A model generated the notes under the pieces. That model had not been told where the DNA came from and did not search any database. It was given only the letters and a program-made list of their open reading frames with translations. Positions 5,944 through 7,341 of a stretch of 7,341 nucleotides of DNA are shown here, piece after piece. Source of the stretch: Spirochaetaceae bacterium UBA1306 (GTDB taxonomy: Bacteria > Spirochaetota > Spirochaetia > Treponematales > Rectinemataceae); assembly GCA_002307245.1 (NCBI GenBank), contig DBTW01000199.1, positions 1 through 7,341 of the forward strand, in the 5' to 3' direction. Both the position numbers and the translations under genes were made by a program. The number at the start of each line of letters is the position of its first letter. Within the stretch, counting starts at the first letter, position 1.

Positions 5944-6566
5944 GCTCCGCCTTCCTTCGCGCCCTCGGCGCCGCCCGCGATGCGAAGGGCCAGGGCCTCC
6001 GCCAAGAGCCGTACCGTCGGCTCGAAGCTGCCGGCGGGGAAATCATCCCTGTGGACCGCGATCGAGAAGAGGGCCGCGGCGAGGCCCTGCAGGCCCTGCG
6101 CTATGCCCATATCGATGAGGCCAGCCTGGCCCCAGGCCGCGAAGGCGTCCTGGAGCACGCTATCGTCCTTCGCCTGATGGGCGGCCACGCGTTCAGGGGG
6201 CAAGCGCTCGACCAGGGCCTCGATGTCCCGGGGCCGCATCTGCATCAGGCCAGGCTCCCTCTCCATGATGCGGAAGGCGCCCAGGATGAAGCGCTCGATC
6301 CGGTCCTTGCTCGAGCCTTCGCCCTCCTTCACCTCGCGCAGGAGCTCCCCGCGATACTCGGCCTCCCAGGATTCGAATACCGAGAGGATGAAGTCCTCGC
6401 GCGAGGGGTAGAAGGAGTAGAAGCTGCCTTTCGAGATGCTCGCCTCGCGCACTAGATCGTCGATGGTCAGGCGCTTCATCCCGATTTTATTGATGAGTCT
6501 CTTGCCCGAGGCGAGGAGCTTCGCGCGAATCTGCTCCTGCTCTATCGTTGAAAAAGCTCTCGGCAT
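5940..6566 (-). CDS. TetR-family transcriptional repressor
   Basis: A 208-residue regulator of normal TetR length. The DNA-binding domain is at residues 8-60, with the HTH LTIDDLVREASISKGSFYSFYPSREDF (33-59 region) matching the family signature, including the G-S-F-Y-S-F-Y turn. The remaining helical part (65-195) would bind the inducer and dimerise. Several Met residues (101-110, MEREPGLMQM) lie in it, but the ligand cannot be inferred. AGAGG (within the complement of 6571-6575) precedes the ATG at good spacing. It is the first gene of an operon with the ABC ATPase and permease, joined by an ATGA overlap, so it most likely represses the exporter and itself through the inverted repeat at 6572-6605. 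The C-terminal tail is Ala/Gly-rich and probably flexible. Confidence 0.93.
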   Translation of the reverse strand: MPRAFSTIEQEQIRAKLLASGKRLINKIGMKRLTIDDLVREASISKGSFYSFYPSREDFILSVFESWEAEYRGELLREVKEGEGSSKDRIERFILGAFRIMEREPGLMQMRPRDIEALVERLPPERVAAHQAKDDSVLQDAFAAWGQAGLIDMGIAQGLQGLAAALFSIAVHRDDFPAGSFEPTVRLLAEALALRIAGGAEGAKEGGA

Positions 6567-6571
6567 ATGAC

Positions 6572-6605
6572 CTCTATGACTATATAAGTATTAATGGTCA
6601 TAGAG
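6572..6605. promoter_or_regulatory. Probable TetR operator (9-16-9 inverted repeat)
   Basis: CTCTATGAC (6572-6580) and GTCATAGAG (6597-6605) are perfect inverted repeats separated by 16 AT-rich bases. The repeat lies immediately downstream of the -10 box, over the expected transcription start. A further TATGAC at 6566-6571 repeats the half-site in direct orientation nine bases away and runs into the TetR start codon, so an additional protomer or dimer could bind. Assigning it to the operon's own TetR is inference. Confidence 0.7.
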
Positions 6606-6634
6606 AGTATACGAACCAATTTTAACTTATTCAA
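6606..6634 (-). promoter_or_regulatory. Sigma-70-type promoter of the TetR-ABC operon
   Basis: On the - strand, TTGAAT (complement of 6629-6634), a 17-base spacer and TATACT (complement of 6606-6611). Spacing is ideal, the -10 box matches five of six consensus bases and the -35 box four of six. Transcription would start near 6597-6600, inside the inverted repeat, leaving a leader of about 30 bases. Confidence 0.72.
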
Positions 6635-6693
6635 GTCCATGACTCAAAATTCGTCCCCTATCGCCGTCAACAAGCTTGGAGAGATAAAACCGC

Positions 6694-6736
6694 CATAAAT
6701 GAAATCGGGGAACCGATCAGCGGATCGATTCCCCGA
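6694..6736 (-). terminator. Intrinsic terminator of the P-loop gene
   Basis: TCGGGGAA (6705-6712) pairs with TTCCCCGA (6729-6736). After a single C/A mismatch, CGATC (6714-6718) pairs with GATCG (6723-6727) around an AGCG loop. On the - strand the stem is followed by TTTCATTT, an imperfect U-tract. It lies just past the stop of the P-loop gene and insulates it from the TetR promoter. Confidence 0.75.
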
Positions 6737-6757
6737 GCATAGGCGAGCGCGGCTTAA

Positions 6758-7341
6758 TCAAGTCTCCGCGATCAGCAGCGTCTTCGCGTCCAATTTGAGT
6801 TTCAGGTCCTGCGGGTTCATCCGGCCATGATCCTTCACCACCGTGAAGTGGATGTACTCGGGCATGGGCTCGAGGAGGATGAGGACGGAGATGGAATCGA
6901 GGTAGTCCTTGAGGAGGACGGGTACGTTGTCTTTGCCGATCTGGGGCTCGTTGCCGGAGAGCGTGGCCGAGTACCATACCTCGAGATTGGCTTCCTGGGC
7001 GAAGGCCTTGACCTTGGTCAGGCGGTCGGCCGAAGCCTTGGTGAAGTCGTAGCCGTCGACGATGAGGGTGGTGGCCTTAAAGCCGCCCTCGTTGACCATC
7101 GCCCGCAGCGAGTGGAGGATCTGGTCGATGCTCACGGCCTCCTGGGCGAAGTTCATGATCACGCGGTCCTTGACGAGGGAGTCCTTGACCTCGGCCAGCT
7201 TCTCGAGGTTCTTGCGCCGGGCGAGTTCGCCGAAGATGTTTTCGTACCAGGAAATAACGTAGCTTGTATGGGCCGTGAAGGAGACGTGTATGACCTTCTC
7301 CCCTTGGAGAAGCTTATCGAGGGCGAGCTGAACCAGGACGC
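6758..7341 (-). CDS. RecA/KaiC-like P-loop NTPase of unknown role (N-terminus outside window)
   Basis: The frame is open to the right edge, so the first part of the gene is missing; 193 residues are visible. A GTG at 7160-7162 is an internal valine, not a start, because the sequence upstream in frame reads as good protein (LVQLALDL, GEKVIHVSF, SYVISWYENIFGEL). That stretch looks like the helix and strand that follow a Walker A loop in RecA-like ATPases. TTLIVDGYDF (complement about 7043-7072) has the hydrophobic-strand-plus-Asp form of Walker B, and EVWYSATLSGNEP resembles a following sensor strand. Walker A itself would lie just beyond the edge, so ATPase identity is inferred. The protein lacks membrane segments. 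I do not recognise a named family. It has its own terminator and is probably a separate transcript from the TetR operon. Confidence 0.75.
   Translation of the reverse strand, partial: VLVQLALDKLLQGEKVIHVSFTAHTSYVISWYENIFGELARRKNLEKLAEVKDSLVKDRVIMNFAQEAVSIDQILHSLRAMVNEGGFKATTLIVDGYDFTKASADRLTKVKAFAQEANLEVWYSATLSGNEPQIGKDNVPVLLKDYLDSISVLILLEPMPEYIHFTVVKDHGRMNPQDLKLKLDAKTLLIAET

Overview
The window is GC-rich bacterial DNA with short AT-rich islands at its promoters and dense gene packing. Three junctions overlap by four bases (ATGA twice, GTGA once). I cannot name the organism. The gene set (an EAL-CBS-GGDEF signalling protein, a cytoplasmic CE7 acetyl esterase, a small RecA-like P-loop protein, and autoregulated TetR and MarR cassettes) would suit a high-GC spirochaete or another free-living or gut anaerobe. 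That placement is an inference from impression, not proof.

Layout, left to right. A probable upstream gene ends at base 51 and overlaps the start of a 629-residue EAL-CBS-GGDEF cyclic-di-GMP protein on the + strand (38-1927). Everything after it lies on the - strand. A two-gene operon, FMN split-barrel (PNPOx-like) protein then MarR-type repressor, runs from a promoter near 2913-2943 down to 1924. The MarR stop shares a CTAG with the stop of the EAL gene. Next is a lone CE7 acetyl esterase (3016-4014) with a long 3' hairpin after its stop and, directly upstream of its ribosome binding site, a 135-bp MITE-like element (4027-4161). A three-gene operon follows: TetR repressor, BcrA/LanF-like ABC ATPase, ABC-2 permease (6566 down to 4223). 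Its promoter is followed immediately by a 9-16-9 inverted repeat. Last is a P-loop protein cut by the right edge (6758-7341), with its own intrinsic terminator.

How the parts work together. The TetR-ABC operon looks like a self-regulated export or self-protection cassette of the bacitracin/lantibiotic type: the likely operator sits at the transcription start and reaches toward the repressor's start codon. The PNPOx-MarR operon looks similarly self-regulated, with interleaved repeats filling the space between -35 and +1. The EAL-CBS-GGDEF protein is a separate signalling unit. No terminator is visible at its 3' end, so its transcript may run antisense through the MarR operon to a hairpin plus T5 at 2882-2902.

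I see no clearly novel multi-gene defence or biosynthetic system. The points most worth a second look are the MITE-like element, the two promoter-operator layouts, the possible long antisense transcript and the unusual c-di-GMP enzyme features.
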